From positions 1 to 64,000 of the forward strand of contig NZ_NKYF01000013.1 of NCBI RefSeq assembly GCF_002262885.1: 64,000 bases of DNA, in the 5' to 3' direction. Source of the stretch: Pseudonocardia sp. MH-G8. Lineage in GTDB: Bacteria; Actinomycetota; Actinomycetes; Mycobacteriales; Pseudonocardiaceae. The notes under the pieces were generated by a model, which ran no database searches, was not told where the DNA came from, and was given only the letters and a program-made list of their open reading frames with translations. The position numbers and the translations under genes were made by a program. Shown here piece by piece: positions 1-8,325 of the stretch (positions within the stretch are counted from its first letter, which is position 1; each line of letters starts with the position of its first letter).

Positions 1-175
1 CCCGCAGCGGTCACCCGGCAGATCGGGCGCAGGACACCACGGTCAGCGAGTCGGTGAGCCAGAACGACCGCTGCGGGGCTCCCCTACATCCTCACTGCGA
101 GTCGGGGGCGGGGCGCACACGTGTCGCGGGCCGACTGCGGTTGTCCGGGCCGGTCCCTGGCCCCAGACTCGTTCC
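1..175. other. Intergenic, window edge, inverted repeat
   Basis: No gene is supported here. A perfect 12-base inverted repeat joins positions 1-12 (CCCGCAGCGGTC) and 66-77, with about 53 bases between the arms. It could be the terminator of a gene lying before the window or an operator; the upstream context is missing. A word GCGAGTCGGG near 98 resembles the 21-bp repeat family seen at 4.8 and 39 kb. Confidence 0.4.
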
Positions 176-1399
176 GTGGACGCCTCACTCGCTCGTGCCG
201 GGATGGTCGACGCCCTGCGCGACGCCGGGAGGGTGTGCTCGGCCGCCGTCGAGGAGGCGTTCCGGGCCGTCCCGCGCCACCTGTTCCTGCCGGGGCTCGG
301 CCTGGCGGAGGCCTACGCCGATGAAGCGGTGGCCGTGCAGTTCGCCGGGGGCGTGGCCACGAGCTCGGCATCCCAGCCGTCGATGGTGGCGATCATGCTC
401 GAGCAGCTGGACGTGCGGCCCGGGCAGCGGGTGCTCGAGATCGGCGCCGGCACCGGGTACAACGCGGCGTTGCTGGCGCGGCTCGTCGGCCCGACCGGTG
501 CCGTCACATCGGTGGACATCGACGAGGACCTGATCGACCGGGCGGCCGTGCACCTCGCCTCGGCCGGCGTCGACAGGGTGGAGCTCGTCGCAGGCGACGG
601 AGCGCTCGGGCACGCGCCGGGAGCGCCGTACGACCGGATCGTGCTGACCGTCGGCAGCGATGACGTGCGACCGGAGTGGCTGGCACAGCTCGCGCCTGGA
701 GGCCGGCTGCTCCTCCCGTTGGCCGTGCGCGGCAGCCAGCTCTCGACCGCGTTCGACCTCGGACCCGACGGGGTCCTGCGCAGCCACTCGGTGCGCAGCT
801 GCGCCTTCATCCGGCTGCGCGGCGCTGCGGCGAGCCCGGACGCGAACACGTGCCTCGACGGGATCGGGGTCGCGCTGCAGGTGCCCGCGGACGGCCCGCA
901 GCCGGACGCAGCAGCCGTGGCGGGCGCGCTCGCGGATCCGCGGGGGCACCGCGACTGCACCGTGCCGCTGGGCTCGGTGGACGTGTGGGACGGTTTCGGG
1001 CTGTGGCTGGCGTTGACCGAGCCCGGTGCGTGCAGGCTGCTGGCCGTGGAACCGCAGACCGCACTGCCCGACGACCTGCTCCCGCTCGGAGCCGGCAGCG
1101 GCACGGTGGGGCTGGTCGCGGCGCCCGGCGCGGTCCCCGGAGTGGCTGCGGTGGTGCTCGGGGGAGACGACCGGGCCCCGTTGCGGGTGCGCGCCTCGGG
1201 TCCGAGCGGGGACGCCCTCGCCGAGCGGCTGCTCGCCACGCTCGAGCGCTGGGGCGCCGTCGAGCGTCCCGGTGCGCCGGACTGGCGGTTCGTCGCAGTC
1301 CCCCGCGGCATCGATGTCGACCTGCCCGAGCGCGCGGCGGTGGTGGACAAGCGCCACTGCCGGCTGCTGGCCGACCTCCCGGGCCGCACGATCGTCTGA
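176..1399 (+). CDS. Protein-L-isoaspartate O-methyltransferase-like protein
   Basis: This 407-residue cytoplasmic protein has a class I SAM-dependent methyltransferase fold of the PCMT type. The N-terminal signature AVPRHLFLPG (about 31-40) and SAM motif VLEIGAGTG (86-94) are clear, and LAPGGRLLLPL follows at the end of the fold. Plain PCMT repair enzymes are about 210 residues. This protein carries about 200 extra C-terminal residues, an arrangement I associate with actinomycete PCMT-like enzymes that modify ribosomal peptides; no precursor peptide is visible. The GTG at 176 has no clear ribosome binding site, and an in-frame ATG at 203 is a good alternative. It is convergent with the dehydrogenase at 1584. 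Confidence 0.8.
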   Translation: MDASLARAGMVDALRDAGRVCSAAVEEAFRAVPRHLFLPGLGLAEAYADEAVAVQFAGGVATSSASQPSMVAIMLEQLDVRPGQRVLEIGAGTGYNAALLARLVGPTGAVTSVDIDEDLIDRAAVHLASAGVDRVELVAGDGALGHAPGAPYDRIVLTVGSDDVRPEWLAQLAPGGRLLLPLAVRGSQLSTAFDLGPDGVLRSHSVRSCAFIRLRGAAASPDANTCLDGIGVALQVPADGPQPDAAAVAGALADPRGHRDCTVPLGSVDVWDGFGLWLALTEPGACRLLAVEPQTALPDDLLPLGAGSGTVGLVAAPGAVPGVAAVVLGGDDRAPLRVRASGPSGDALAERLLATLERWGAVERPGAPDWRFVAVPRGIDVDLPERAAVVDKRHCRLLADLPGRTIV

Positions 1400-1401
1400 C
1401 A

Positions 1402-1553
1402 CACCGACTTCTGCGCTCTCACACCGACTGCAGTCGGTGCACGAGAGCAGAAGTCGGTGCACGAGAACGGAAGTCGGTGTGCGACGCGGAAGTCGGTGTG
1501 TGGGCGTCGCACACCGATTGTGGCGCTGGCGCACCGACTGCAGTCGGTGCGCC
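1402..1553. repeat. GTCGGTG-word palindromic array
   Basis: The spacer between two convergent genes is made of the 7-mer GTCGGTG or its complement, present about ten times in both orientations. Direct copies at about 1453-1512 recur every 19-20 bases. There are two perfect palindromes, 1422-1439 (18 bases) and 1528-1553 (26 bases). The first is nested in a larger one whose arms are 1402-1420 and 1443-1459. It may act as a bidirectional terminator, but the reiteration goes beyond what a terminator needs. Confidence 0.8.
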
Positions 1554-1583
1554 GGCGAAGATGTCGGTGTGCCGCTACTCGAC

Positions 1584-2606
1584 TCAGGGTTGGAGACGCA
1601 GGAGCACCTTGCTGCTGCCGGGAGCGGCAGCGGCGCGCAGGGCCTCGGCTGCGTCGTCGAGGTCGAAACGGTGGGTGACGAGCGGGGCGACGTCGAGGCC
1701 GTCCTGCAGGGCGCGCAGCGCGTCGGAGATCTCCTCCACGAACCGGTACGAACCGACCCAGGTGATCTCCCGGGTCACCAGATCGCCCAGCTGAGCGGGC
1801 GCCGGGGTGCCGGGGAGGTTGCCGACCTGCACCAGCGTGCCGCCGCGCGCCGTGGCCCGCAGCACCGCGCCGAGCGCGGCGGGAGCGCCGGACGCCTCGA
1901 CGACCAGCTCGACGTCGGACGGGAGCGACGCGCCGGCCCCGAGGTCGACGGTCTCGTCGGCGCCCATGGCGGTGGCCACGGCCAGTGATTGAGCCGAGAG
2001 GTCCGCGGCGATCACGCGCGCGGCGCCGCGGTGCTTCGCGGCGGCGACGACGAGCGCCCCGATCGGCCCGGTGCCGTTGACGAGCACGGTGCGCCCCCGC
2101 ACGTCCCCCGACCGGTGCACGGCGTGCAGCGCCACCGCCAGCGGCTCGGCGAGGGCACCCTGCTCCGTGCCGACACCGTCGGGCAGCGGGCGGATCTGGT
2201 CCGCGGGCACCACCCGGTACTCGCTGAAGCCGCCGTCGGTGTGCGGATCGAAGGCGGCGGAGCCGAAGTAGCGCACCTGCGGGTGCAGGTTGGTGCGCCC
2301 GGCGATCCGGTCCGGCAGCTGCACGTCACCCACCAGCAGTGCGGGGTGGACGGTCGCCGCCGTGCCTTCGGGCAGCCCCGTGACACCGGCGCCGACCGCC
2401 GCCACGCGCCCGGCGACCTCGTGCCCGAGCACCAGGGGGTGGCGCAGCTGCGCCGTGCCGGACGCGCCGCGGGCCCAGTAGCCGAGGTCGGAACCGCAGA
2501 TGCCGCCCCACTCCATCGCCAGCAGGACCTCGCCCGGGCCGGGCTCGGGATCCGGGAAGCGGTCGACCCGCACGTCGCCGGGACCGTGTACCACGACAGC
2601 TCTCAT
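1584..2606 (-). CDS. Zinc-dependent L-idonate 5-dehydrogenase-like enzyme
   Basis: A 340-residue medium-chain dehydrogenase. The catalytic zinc region CGSD (about 37-40) and GHE (about 62-64) are present, and the NAD(P) fold begins near VLVNGTGPIGALV. The sequence resembles L-idonate 5-dehydrogenase and sorbitol dehydrogenase relatives that oxidise a polyol or sugar acid to a keto sugar. The structural-zinc cysteines are largely absent, as in idonate dehydrogenases. Its ATG overlaps the stop of the upstream transporter in an ATGA junction, so the two are probably translationally coupled under the divergent GntR regulator. The exact substrate is inferred. Confidence 0.8.
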   Translation of the reverse strand: MRAVVVHGPGDVRVDRFPDPEPGPGEVLLAMEWGGICGSDLGYWARGASGTAQLRHPLVLGHEVAGRVAAVGAGVTGLPEGTAATVHPALLVGDVQLPDRIAGRTNLHPQVRYFGSAAFDPHTDGGFSEYRVVPADQIRPLPDGVGTEQGALAEPLAVALHAVHRSGDVRGRTVLVNGTGPIGALVVAAAKHRGAARVIAADLSAQSLAVATAMGADETVDLGAGASLPSDVELVVEASGAPAALGAVLRATARGGTLVQVGNLPGTPAPAQLGDLVTREITWVGSYRFVEEISDALRALQDGLDVAPLVTHRFDLDDAAEALRAAAAPGSSKVLLRLQP

Positions 2607-3976
2607 GCAGCGTCCTCCAGACGGACCAGGTCGCGACCCCGGGTCTCGGGGGACAGCACCGCGGCCACCAATGTGATCAACGAGTACGCCACGAGCATCG
2701 CGGCGATGGGCCACCAACTGCCCGTGACAGCGGTGAGCGTGGCCGCGAGGACCGGGCCGATCGCGGTGGTGAGGATCCCGCCGACCTCCTTGGCCAGCGC
2801 GAGCTGGGTGAACCGGGTGCGGGAGCCGAACAGCTCGGCCATCGTGACGCTCTCCATCGCGAACAGGCCGAGCACACCGATGTTGAGCGCCAGGACCATG
2901 CCGATCACGAGGGCGACGGTGCTCCCACTTGTGATCATCAGCAGCAGCGGGAAGGCGAGGACGGCGGTCAGCGCGCTGAACGCGACGTACACCGGGCGGC
3001 GGCCGAGGCGGTCGCCGAGCAGCCCGACCACGGGCACCGTGACGAAGCCGAGCACCGAGCCGTAGACGATCGCGTCGGTGGGGACGGAGCGGTCCACCAG
3101 CAGCGTCGTGGCCACGTAGCCGACGAGGAACGTCTGGACGAGGCCCGAGTTCCCGGCCTGACCCAGGCGCAGCCCGAGCGCCAGGAAGAACGCCCGGCCC
3201 TTGCGCTGGCGCAGGCCCGATTCCAGTACCCCTTCCCCGCGCTCCTCCGCGAGCTCGCTGCGCGACAGGGCGCGGCCGTCGACGACGTCGGTACGCTCCT
3301 CGAAGACCGGGCTCTCCTTGAGGCTCCGGCGCAGCCAGACCGCGAAGATCATGAGCGCGAAGCTGAGCAGGAACGGGAGTCGCCAGCCCCAGCTGAGCAG
3401 CTGCTCCTCGGTGAGGACGGCCAGCAGGATCGCCCAGATGCCGGACGCGGCGAGCGTGCCCGAGTTGGTCCCGAGCGACACGAGCGAGGAGATCAGCCCG
3501 CGGCGCTTCACCGGGGCGTACTCGGTGAGCATCACGGTGGCGCCCGCGATCTCCGCACCCGCGCCGAAGCCCTGCACCAGGCGCAGCACCACCAGCAGGA
3601 TCGGGGCGAGGATGCCGATGGTCGCGTAGGTCGGCAGGACGCCGATCAGCGTGGTCGACGCCCCCATCAGCAGGATCGTCAGGTACAGCACTCGCTTGCG
3701 CCCGATCCGGTCGCCCATCCGGCCGAAGTAGACCGCGCCCGCGAGCCGCGCCACGTACCCGACTCCGTAGGTCGCCATCGCGGCGATCAGCCCGATCGCC
3801 GGGCTGACCTCGGGGAAGAAGAGCTGGTTGAAGACGATGGCGGCCGCCAACGAGTAGAGCTGGAAGTCCATGAATTCCATCGCCGTGCCGAGCCAACCGG
3901 ACACGGCGGCCTTCGTCAGGTCCCGCGTCGTCCTGGTCGCCGGGCCGGCCGCCCCGGTGGTCGTGTCGTCGGTCAT
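2603..3976 (-). CDS. MFS transporter, metabolite:H+ symporter family
   Basis: A 457-residue membrane transporter with about 12 hydrophobic segments. GWLGTAMEFMDFQLY at the first helix and the loop motif GRMGDRIGRKRVL are typical of the metabolite:H+ symporter branch of the major facilitator superfamily, which imports organic acids, shikimate, betaine or sugar acids. The ATG at 3976 is preceded by GGAGC-like bases and opens an operon with the overlapping dehydrogenase. The divergent GntR gene starts 84 bases away, so the substrate probably controls its own uptake and oxidation. A sugar acid is the likely cargo, by inference from the dehydrogenase. Confidence 0.85.
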   Translation of the reverse strand: MTDDTTTGAAGPATRTTRDLTKAAVSGWLGTAMEFMDFQLYSLAAAIVFNQLFFPEVSPAIGLIAAMATYGVGYVARLAGAVYFGRMGDRIGRKRVLYLTILLMGASTTLIGVLPTYATIGILAPILLVVLRLVQGFGAGAEIAGATVMLTEYAPVKRRGLISSLVSLGTNSGTLAASGIWAILLAVLTEEQLLSWGWRLPFLLSFALMIFAVWLRRSLKESPVFEERTDVVDGRALSRSELAEERGEGVLESGLRQRKGRAFFLALGLRLGQAGNSGLVQTFLVGYVATTLLVDRSVPTDAIVYGSVLGFVTVPVVGLLGDRLGRRPVYVAFSALTAVLAFPLLLMITSGSTVALVIGMVLALNIGVLGLFAMESVTMAELFGSRTRFTQLALAKEVGGILTTAIGPVLAATLTAVTGSWWPIAAMLVAYSLITLVAAVLSPETRGRDLVRLEDAA

Positions 3977-4009
3977 GGTGAGCTCCGTTGGTCTACCTGT
4001 CGAGCAGTA

Positions 4010-4021
4010 CTGGTATACAAG
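4010..4021. promoter_or_regulatory. Predicted GntR (FCD) operator
   Basis: TGGTATACAA at 4011-4020 has the GTATAC core typical of FCD-type GntR operators. It lies between the divergent transporter and regulator genes. A possible regulator promoter follows: TGTCGG (4025-4030), an 18-base gap, then TACGCT (4049-4054). That would start transcription at or next to the GTG at 4061. Confidence 0.55.
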
Positions 4022-4060
4022 CATCTGTCGGGCAGGTGCCGCAACCGCTACGCTGCTCGT

Positions 4061-4768
4061 GTGGCCCGTCCGACGTCCCGGAGCAACCGCCGCACCGTCT
4101 ACGAGACGCTGCGGCGCGAGGTCCTCACCCTCGAGCTCCCTCCTGGCTCCGCGCTGTCGGAGAACGAGCTCGCGGCCCGGCTCGGCGTCAGCCGCACGCC
4201 CGTGCGCGAGAGCCTGATCCTGCTCGCCGAGGAAGGCCTGGTGCAGGTCTTCCCGCAGGTCGGATCGTTCGTCTCGCGGGTCGACCCGGCCCGCGTCGCC
4301 GACGCGCAGTTCCTCCGCGAGGCCGTCGAGCTCGCGTCGCTCGAGGACCTCCCCGCCCGGCCGGACCCCGACCTGGTCCGGGAGCTGCGGGAGAACCTCT
4401 CCGCTCAGCGGCGTCCCGGCCTGGACGTGGAGGAGTTCTTCGCCCTCGACGAGGCCTTCCACCACGCCCTGCTGCGCCTGTCCGGGCACGGCAACGCGTG
4501 GACCACCGTGGTGGCGGCCAAGGGGCACCTCGACAGGGCCCGCCGCCTCGGGCTGCAGGCCACCGCCCCGCCCGCCTTCACCGACCAGCACGTCGAGATC
4601 CTCGACGCCGTGCTGGCCGGTGGTGTGGCCGCGGCGCGGACGGCCATGCGCGCCCACCTGCGCGCCGTCTTCGACGACGTCGAGCAGATTCGCGCGCGCA
4701 CGCCCGAGCTCTTCGCGAGCGGCCCGACCTCGGTGCCGGTGCGCCGCAACGTCGTGGTCTGGGAGTAG
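4061..4768 (+). CDS. GntR-family regulator with FCD domain
   Basis: A 235-residue DNA-binding protein. Residues about 12-70 form the winged helix of the GntR family (PPGSALSENELAARLGVSR followed by TPVRE), and residues about 80-215 form the helical FCD ligand domain with histidines that usually bind a metal (DEAFHHALL, DQHVEIL). It most likely represses the divergent transporter/dehydrogenase operon and itself until a sugar acid binds. There is no ribosome binding site before the GTG, and a -10-like TACGCT ends seven bases upstream, so a leaderless mRNA is likely. Confidence 0.88.
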   Translation: MARPTSRSNRRTVYETLRREVLTLELPPGSALSENELAARLGVSRTPVRESLILLAEEGLVQVFPQVGSFVSRVDPARVADAQFLREAVELASLEDLPARPDPDLVRELRENLSAQRRPGLDVEEFFALDEAFHHALLRLSGHGNAWTTVVAAKGHLDRARRLGLQATAPPAFTDQHVEILDAVLAGGVAAARTAMRAHLRAVFDDVEQIRARTPELFASGPTSVPVRRNVVVWE

Positions 4769-4829
4769 CAGACCTGCTGCTGCAGGAATTCCGGCCGGGC
4801 AGGGTCGGGTACGTGCTGGAGTGCCGGGG

Positions 4830-4930
4830 GCGCGACTCGCGGACATGGCACCCCAACTCGCGGGGGTGGGGGCGCGACTCGCGGGGGTGGGGGCCCGACA
4901 CGCGGGGGGCCCGCGAGTCGGGGTTTGGGT
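4830..4930. repeat. 21-bp GACTCGCGGG repeats ending in a hairpin
   Basis: Four consecutive 21-base units start at 4830, 4851, 4872 and 4893. They share GCGCGACTCGCGGGGGTGGGG or close variants. The last unit runs into an inverted copy, CCCGCGAGTCGGG, giving a hairpin with a 13-base stem and one mismatch. It sits between the convergent GntR and proB genes. The same 21-base unit recurs at 38.7 and 39.2 kb. Confidence 0.8.
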
Positions 4931-4958
4931 GCAGGTGTGTCGCGGGGCGGGCGTCGCC

Positions 4959-6083
4959 TCAGGCGCCGCGCATCGGGACGAGGTCGTCGGCGTGCACGAC
5001 CTCGCGGCGCTGCTCCGGTGCCAGGTCACGGCTGCGGCGGCCGATCAGGGACGGGAGCTCGGCCGCGTCGAAGGCGACGACCCCGCGGGCGACGACGGCG
5101 CCGTGCGGTCCGACCAGGTCGACGACGTCACCCGCGACGAACTCGCCCGAGACACCGTGGATCCCGGCCGCGAGCAGCGAGCGCCGGCGTTCGATCACCG
5201 CGGCGACCGCGCCCGCGTCCAGGTCGAGCGTGCCCCTCACGTCGGCGGCGTGGCGCAACCAGAACCGGCGCGCCGACATCCGGCGGCCCGAGGGCCGGAA
5301 CGCGGTGCCGACCTTCGGGCCGGGCTCGGCCGCGTCCAGCGCGGACGAGACGTCCTCGGCCGCCGCGAGCAGCACCGGGATGCCCGCTGCGGCGGCCATC
5401 GCGGCCGCGGTGATCTTCGTGGCCATCCCACCGGTGCCCAGGGCGTCGGCCCGCGCCCGCGCCACCTGCACCGCTTCCAGGTCGGCGGGGGCTTCCACCT
5501 CGGGCAGCAGGTGGGAGGTGGGGAGCCGGGGGTCGCCGTCGTACAGGCCGTCGACGTCGGAGAGCAGCACCAGCCCGTCCGCCCCGATCAGGTGGGCCAC
5601 GAGCGCGGCGAGCCGGTCGTTGTCCCCGACCCGGATCTCGTCGGTGGCCACGGTGTCGTTCTCGTTGACGACCGGCAGCACGCCGAGCCCGAGCAGCCGC
5701 TCCAGGGTGCGCTGCGCGTTGCGGTAGTGGGCGCGGCGGATCATGTCGTCGGCGGTGAGCAGCACCTGCCCGATCGGCAGCTCGTGACGGCCGAACGCCG
5801 CTGCGTAGGCCTGTGCAAGCTGCAGCTGCCCGACGGCCGCGGCCGCCTGCTGGGTGGCGAGGTCGCGGGGGCGGCGGGTGAGCCCGAGCGGGGCCAGCCC
5901 GGCCGCGATCGCGCCCGACGAGACGAGCACCACCTGGCTCCCCGCCGTGCGCCGGGCCGCGAGCGCGTCGACGAGGGCCTGCAGCCGCAGCGGGTCGAGA
6001 CCACCGTTCAGGCTGGTGAGCGACGACGAGCCGACCTTGACGACGATCCGACGGGCCGCACCGAGCTGCGCGCGGGGGGTCAT
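4959..6083 (-). CDS. proB: Glutamate 5-kinase
   Basis: ProB phosphorylates glutamate to glutamyl 5-phosphate, the first step of proline synthesis. The 374-residue protein has the amino-acid kinase domain (IVVKVGSSSLT near the start, VLVSSGAIAAG, then VVNENDTVATDEIRVGDND and LLSDVDGLYDGDPR) and a C-terminal PUA domain from about residue 275, the usual full-length form. Its ATG overlaps the obg stop (ATGA at 6080-6083), so it is the last gene of rplU-rpmA-obg-proB, the order also found in mycobacteria. No proA follows; the next gene is convergent. Confidence 0.96.
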   Translation of the reverse strand: MTPRAQLGAARRIVVKVGSSSLTSLNGGLDPLRLQALVDALAARRTAGSQVVLVSSGAIAAGLAPLGLTRRPRDLATQQAAAAVGQLQLAQAYAAAFGRHELPIGQVLLTADDMIRRAHYRNAQRTLERLLGLGVLPVVNENDTVATDEIRVGDNDRLAALVAHLIGADGLVLLSDVDGLYDGDPRLPTSHLLPEVEAPADLEAVQVARARADALGTGGMATKITAAAMAAAAGIPVLLAAAEDVSSALDAAEPGPKVGTAFRPSGRRMSARRFWLRHAADVRGTLDLDAGAVAAVIERRRSLLAAGIHGVSGEFVAGDVVDLVGPHGAVVARGVVAFDAAELPSLIGRRSRDLAPEQRREVVHADDLVPMRGA

Positions 6084-7549
6084 GCGTCCTCGGGATCCTC
6101 GGCGGACAGCTCCTCGTCGGAACGCGCGCGACGGCGCTCGGAGCGTGCGGCCTTGCGCTCCGCAGCGGCGGGCCGGGAGCTCTGCGGCTCGACCCTCCGG
6201 TCCGTGCCGCGGCCCGACATCATCACGGCCACGCCGGACGGTGTGCTCGGCTCCCAGTCGAAGGTGACGTCGCCGATCGTGACCGGGCAGCCCGGTTGCG
6301 CGCCCGCCGCGGCGAGGGCGTCCTCGACGCCGAGCCGGGCCAGCCGATCGGCGAGGTAGCCGACGGCCTCGTCGTTGTCGAACGAGGTCTGACGGATCCA
6401 CCGCTCGGGACGGGCGCCGCGGACGATGAAGCCGTCCGGCTGCTCCGGGTCGGCCTCCACCCTGAAGCCCGCGTCGTCGACCGCCTGCGGACGCAGCACG
6501 ATCCGGGTGGGCTCCGCCACCGGCTGGGCTTCCCGGTGCGCGCGCACCTGCTCGGCCATCGCGAACGCCAGCTCGCGCAGCCCGTTCCGGGACGCGGTGG
6601 AGATCGGCAGGACCGGCCAGCCGAAGCGCTCGGCCAGGTCGGCCGCGACGAGCTCGGCCATGTCCTTCGCATCGGGCACATCGATCTTGTTGAGCACGAT
6701 CAGCCGCGGCCGGTCGGAGAGCTCGCCCCCGAGCGCCGGCGTGTAGCGGGCGAGCTCCTCCTCGAGCGCCTGCACGTCCGACACCGGGTCGCGGTCCGGC
6801 TCGAACGTCGCGCAGTCGACGACGTGCACCAGCACCGAGCAGCGTTCGATGTGCCGGAGGAAGTCGAGCCCGAGCCCGCGGCCCTCGGACGCGCCCGGGA
6901 TCAGCCCCGGCACGTCGGCGACGGTGAACACGTCCTCGCCGGTGGTGACCACCCCGAGCTGCGGGACGAGCGTCGTGAACGGATAGTCCGCGATCTTGGG
7001 CCGCGCCGCGGACAGGGCCGCCACGAGCGACGACTTGCCTGCCGACGGGAACCCGACGAGCCCGACGTCGGCCATCGAGCGCAGCTCGAGCACCAGGTCG
7101 GCGCTCTCACCGGGCTCCCCGAGCAGCGCGAACCCGGGCGCCTTGCGGGCCGCCGACGCCAGCGCGGCGTTGCCGAGCCCGCCACGGCCACCTTCAGCAG
7201 CGATGAACCGGGTGCCCACCCCGACCAGGTCGGCGATGATCGCACCCTGTGCGTCGAACACGACGGTGCCGTCCGGGACGCGCAGCTCCATGTCCTCGGC
7301 GTTGGCGCCGGCCCGGAACCCGCCCTGCCCCTGCTTGCCGCTGCGGGCCATGGCGTGCGGGCGGTGGTGGAAGTCGAGCAGCGTGTGCACGCCCGGGTCG
7401 ACGACCAGCACGATCGATCCGCCACGCCCACCGTTGCCGCCGTCGGGCCCACCGAGCGGCTTGAACTTCTCGCGGTGCACCGAGGCGCAGCCGTTGCCGC
7501 CCGCGCCCGCCGTGGCGTGTACCACCACGCGGTCTACGAACTTCGACAT
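6080..7549 (-). CDS. obgE: Obg-family GTPase
   Basis: Obg/CgtA binds the 50S subunit and links ribosome assembly to guanine nucleotide levels. The 489-residue protein has the glycine-rich Obg fold (1-158), a GTPase domain with P-loop GFPSAGKSS (166-174), DVPG and NKID motifs, and the actinobacterial OCT domain near 345-425. A charged tail rich in Arg, Ser and Glu (about 440-489) follows and looks disordered. A GGAGA-like site precedes the ATG. It is separated from rpmA by a strong hairpin and overlaps proB. Confidence 0.97.
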   Translation of the reverse strand: MSKFVDRVVVHATAGAGGNGCASVHREKFKPLGGPDGGNGGRGGSIVLVVDPGVHTLLDFHHRPHAMARSGKQGQGGFRAGANAEDMELRVPDGTVVFDAQGAIIADLVGVGTRFIAAEGGRGGLGNAALASAARKAPGFALLGEPGESADLVLELRSMADVGLVGFPSAGKSSLVAALSAARPKIADYPFTTLVPQLGVVTTGEDVFTVADVPGLIPGASEGRGLGLDFLRHIERCSVLVHVVDCATFEPDRDPVSDVQALEEELARYTPALGGELSDRPRLIVLNKIDVPDAKDMAELVAADLAERFGWPVLPISTASRNGLRELAFAMAEQVRAHREAQPVAEPTRIVLRPQAVDDAGFRVEADPEQPDGFIVRGARPERWIRQTSFDNDEAVGYLADRLARLGVEDALAAAGAQPGCPVTIGDVTFDWEPSTPSGVAVMMSGRGTDRRVEPQSSRPAAAERKAARSERRRARSDEELSAEDPEDA

Positions 7550-7565
7550 CGACTCTCCTCACACG

Positions 7566-7602
7566 ACAACGGCGGGCCACCCCTCGGGCGGCCCGCCGTT
7601 GT
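7566..7602 (-). terminator. Hairpin between rpmA and obg
   Basis: A perfect 13-base inverted repeat (arms 7566-7578 and 7590-7602, ACAACGGCGGGCC) has an 11-base loop and no T-run. It lies in the transcript between rpmA and obg, so it probably ends part of the ribosomal-protein transcripts or protects their 3' end. This would lower obg-proB expression relative to rplU-rpmA. Confidence 0.75.
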
Positions 7603-7628
7603 CCGGTTCTGCGGGGTGGGTGCAGGCC

Positions 7629-7886
7629 TCAGACCTGCGCCGGCACCACGTTGATGACCTTGCGGCCCTTTGCGTAGCCGAACTCGACCGAGCCCTCGAC
7701 CAGCGCGAACAGCGTGTCGTCGCCGCCCCGGCCGACGCCGAGACCCGGGTGGAACTTCGTGCCGCGCTGGCGGATGAGGATCTCACCCGCGTTGACGGCC
7801 TGGCCGCCGAAGCGCTTCACGCCGAGACGCTGTGCGTTGGAGTCGCGCCCGTTGCGCGAGCTGGACGCACCCTTCTTGTGAGCCAT
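7629..7886 (-). CDS. rpmA: Ribosomal protein bL27
   Basis: bL27 is a large-subunit protein whose N-terminal tail reaches the peptidyl transferase centre. The 85-residue protein begins MAHKKGASSSRNGRDSNAQR, the classical form with no cleavable extension, and continues RLGVKRFGGQ and GEILIRQRGTKFHPG, all family hallmarks. It starts 12 bases after rplU, with GGAGGG in that gap as ribosome binding site, so the two are co-translated. A hairpin follows. Confidence 0.98.
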   Translation of the reverse strand: MAHKKGASSSRNGRDSNAQRLGVKRFGGQAVNAGEILIRQRGTKFHPGLGVGRGGDDTLFALVEGSVEFGYAKGRKVINVVPAQV

Positions 7887-7898
7887 GGTGTCGCCCTC

Positions 7899-8207
7899 CT
7901 ACTTCGCGATGCCGGTGACCTGGACCTTGGTCAGGGGCTGACGGTGCCCCTGGCGCTTGTGGTACCCGGTCTTGTTCTTGAACTTGTGGATCCGGATCTT
8001 CGGGCCCTTGGTGTGCTCCACCACCGTGGCGGTGACGGACGCGGACGCGAGCGCCCCGGCGTCGGCGGTGACGTCGTCACCGTCCACCAGGAGCACGGCC
8101 GGAAGGCTCACCTCGGCGCCGGGTTCACCGTTGATCTTCTCAACGGTGACCACGTCGTCGACGGCCACCTTGTACTGCTTACCGCCGGTCTTGACGATCG
8201 CGTACAT
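7899..8207 (-). CDS. rplU: Ribosomal protein bL21
   Basis: bL21 binds 23S rRNA in the large subunit. The 102-residue protein begins MYAIVKTGGKQYKV and contains KIRIHKFKNKTGYHKRQGHRQ, written here across 8207-7899; both are characteristic. An in-frame ATG 12 codons upstream exists, but the MYAIVK start is universal in the family and is preceded by AGGAGC. It heads rplU-rpmA-obg-proB. A separate promoter is likely in the 114-base gap after rne. Confidence 0.98.
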   Translation of the reverse strand: MYAIVKTGGKQYKVAVDDVVTVEKINGEPGAEVSLPAVLLVDGDDVTADAGALASASVTATVVEHTKGPKIRIHKFKNKTGYHKRQGHRQPLTKVQVTGIAK

Positions 8208-8294
8208 CGACGCACTGCTCCTGAAGCTCGGGGGACATAGCACAAGAGGACCCTGTGCGGGCCGCGACTGCTCGGAGCGCGGCGCAGGTTTCCC

Positions 8295-8325
8295 AGAATA
8301 CCGGACGGGTGGACAGGTGGGTCAT
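8295..8325 (-). promoter_or_regulatory. Candidate rplU promoter
   Basis: On the minus strand TATTCT (8300-8295) is a good -10 element. An ATGACC hexamer 19 bases further upstream (8325-8320), overlapping the end of rne, is a weaker -35. Transcription would start near 8288, about 80 bases before rplU. This is inferred from hexamers only. Confidence 0.4.

Noticed and set aside
185..1534. Long antisense open frames over the first methyltransferase (about 400-450 codons)
   Set aside because: Arg/Ala-rich shadow frames of a well-supported gene; no domain.
1026..1988. Open frames crossing the GTCGGTG array
   Set aside because: They join shadow frames of the two convergent genes through the repeat; no start or domain.
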